From: Jannaschia aquimarina
GTDB taxonomy: Bacteria > Pseudomonadota > Alphaproteobacteria > Rhodobacterales > Rhodobacteraceae
Length of the DNA stretch: 64,000 nucleotides
Assembly (NCBI RefSeq): GCF_000877395.1
Contig: NZ_JYFE01000068.1
Location: 1 to 64,000 of the forward strand
Direction of reading: 5' to 3'
A model generated the notes under the pieces. That model had not been told where the DNA came from, searched no databases, and saw nothing but the letters and a program-made list of their open reading frames with translations. The position numbers and the translations under genes were made by a program. Below, in pieces: positions 62,952 through 64,000 of the stretch; position 1 is the first letter of the stretch, and the number at the start of each line of letters is the position of its first letter.

Positions 62952-63190
62952 GATGGGGCCCGCGTCGTCAGAGCGAGCGCATGCAACTCGCCGTTCGCAC
63001 CGTCCATCTTGCCCTTGAGCGCGGCGTAGACGGCACGTTGCTGGGCAACGCGGCTCTGACCGCGGAAGCTTTCGTCGATGACCTCTGCGGCGTAGTGGTT
63101 TCCATCGCCCGCCAAATCCGTGATCGTGATTTTCGCCTCGGGGAAGCTCTCCCGGATGAGAGTCTCGATCTCGTGGGCTTGCATGGCCAT
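62948..63190 (-). CDS. bolA: BolA family protein
   Basis: 80 residues from the ATG at 63190 (AGGAGGGGTTTC on the coding strand). The BolA core is ITDLAGDGNHYAAEVID with the conserved His in GNHY, plus QRAVYAAL and the His of LHALAL. It pairs with monothiol glutaredoxin to sense or carry iron-sulfur clusters. First gene of bolA-orf-grxD. Confidence 0.9.
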   Translation of the reverse strand: MAMQAHEIETLIRESFPEAKITITDLAGDGNHYAAEVIDESFRGQSRVAQQRAVYAALKGKMDGANGELHALALTTRAPS

Positions 63191-63342
63191 GAAACCCCTC
63201 CTCTTGGAACGCACGCGCCTCCCTGTCAATTAATCAGCAGAGGCGAGAGCGGCAACCTGTCTCGCCAGTTTCCGGAACTGGCCTTGCCGCCGCCCACCGT
63301 CATGCGTGATAGTGCGCCATTACGATCGAAAGGATCCGCGCC

Positions 63343-63657
63343 ATGCCCGGCCCGACGACCAAGCCTGCCCATCCGGCTATCCGCTTCTACGTCCGTTCCG
63401 TTGCGGCCGGGTTCGGACTGGCTGCCGTCTTCACGGCGCTCTTGCTCTGGCAGGACGTGGCCGGGTTGCGCCACTTGGTCACGCATGTTCAGGGGGGGTG
63501 GCTGGCCCTGTTCCTGCTGTGGTTCTTCAACGGGATCGTTCTGAGCGGTGCACAGGCTTCCGTCTCTCTCCTTCTGCAGGCAGAGCGCGAGGACGACACC
63601 CCGCAGGGGGGGCGCCGGGCCCCGGCAGGTACGCAGCCGATCCGCGTCAAGATTTGA
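63343..63657 (+). CDS. Small two-helix membrane protein, unknown
   Basis: 104 residues with hydrophobic segments about 19-36 and 49-72 separated by DVAGLRHLVTHVQGG. The tail is polar (EREDDTPQGGRRAPAG). Not recognised. Convergent with ispG, whose stop lies 8 bp after its end. Confidence 0.6.
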   Translation: MPGPTTKPAHPAIRFYVRSVAAGFGLAAVFTALLLWQDVAGLRHLVTHVQGGWLALFLLWFFNGIVLSGAQASVSLLLQAEREDDTPQGGRRAPAGTQPIRVKI

Positions 63658-63664
63658 CGGAAGT

Positions 63665-64000
63665 CTATTCTGCCGCCGTCGCCTGACCGGCGCGCTCCGC
63701 CTCCAGTTCGGCGGACTTCTTCTCGACCTGCTCGACGATATGGTCGACCATCTGGTCGTTCGTCATCTTGTGGCTTTGCTTGCCTGCCAGATAGACCATT
63801 CCGGCCCCGTTGCCGCCGCCGGTGAATCCCACATCGGTCATCAGTGCTTCGCCGGGACCGTTCACGACGCAGCCGATGATGCTGAGCGACATGGGCGTCT
63901 TGATATGTTCCAGCCGCTTCTCGAGGGTTTCCACGGTCTTGATCACGTCGAAACCCTGTCGCGCGCAGGAGGGGCAAGAGATGATGTTAACGCCCCTGTG
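63665..64000 (-). CDS. ispG: 4-hydroxy-3-methylbut-2-enyl diphosphate synthase, C-terminal part
   Basis: 112 codons of the minus-strand gene run to the window edge, so the N-terminus is missing. Visible are ISCPSCAR (two Fe-S cysteines) and [12 protein letters not shown] (the third), plus [18 protein letters not shown], which identify IspG/GcpE of the MEP isoprenoid pathway. The end carries an extra tail [14 protein letters not shown]. Not truncated inside the window, only by it. Confidence 0.95.
   Translation of the reverse strand, partial: HRGVNIISCPSCARQGFDVIKTVETLEKRLEHIKTPMSLSIIGCVVNGPGEALMTDVGFTGGGNGAGMVYLAGKQSHKMTNDQMVDHIVEQVEKKSAELEAERAGQATAAE

Overview
The window is 64 kb of GC-rich chromosomal DNA from an alphaproteobacterium, most likely of the Rhodobacteraceae/Roseobacter group. 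Pointers to that group are the RNase E with a long acidic/arginine insertion in its S1 domain, the F1-ATPase zeta-type inhibitor (DUF1476), a DctB/DctD pair, betaine-homocysteine methyltransferase with a corrinoid partner, an HpsN-like HisD homologue, and the dense packing of genes with ATGA/GTGA overlaps. I see no rRNA, tRNA, CRISPR array, prophage or intact insertion sequence. Species cannot be named from the sequence alone.

Layout. 0-3.9 kb: three tandem paralogous RTX (calcium-binding nonapeptide) proteins on the minus strand. 4.1-6.5 kb: two alpha/beta hydrolases and an unknown protein. 6.5-12.4 kb: a catabolic-looking cluster: a HisD-family sulfopropanediol dehydrogenase-like enzyme, two proteins that each carry two SnoaL-like domains, a short-chain dehydrogenase and a LacI regulator. 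The same 16-bp palindrome lies upstream of both dehydrogenases. 12.4-16.7 kb: a 400-bp non-coding stretch with repeated ATGTC-N4-GACAT sites, a small HExxH protein, a bicupin, a methionine-synthase-II/CoM-transferase-like enzyme and CutA. 16.8-18.4 kb: an acidic unknown protein, then rplM-rpsI. 18.6-24.7 kb: a MocR regulator divergent from a DUF1127 protein, thioesterase, enoyl-CoA hydratase, surE, pcm and an NlpD-like lipoprotein. 24.9-27.8 kb: tatABC with a DUF815 ATPase. 27.8-32.5 kb: sodC, a corrinoid protein, a radical SAM protein, an EEP-family phosphoesterase and bmt. 32.6-35.1 kb: two TerB-like proteins, a DUF4261 protein and the zeta inhibitor. 35.2-39.5 kb: purC-purS and, after three unrelated genes, purQ. 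39.6-43.1 kb: dctB-dctD and a membrane protein. 43.6-46.5 kb: rne. 46.6-52.9 kb: a frameshifted M48 protease, an aminotransferase, an amidase and a PBP1A. 53.2-58.3 kb: an RND efflux pair behind a TetR-type palindrome. 58.4-61.9 kb: yfgM-like, bamB, der. 62-64 kb: a pilin-like protein, bolA-orf-grxD, and the C-terminal part of ispG at the window edge.

Most of the window is core chromosome: translation, Tat secretion, outer-membrane assembly, cell-wall growth, purine synthesis and Fe-S/redox functions. The accessory interest lies in the LacI-controlled cluster, the RTX triplet, the DctD-like regulator that lacks the sigma-54 contact loop, and several well-formed palindromes with no assigned regulator.
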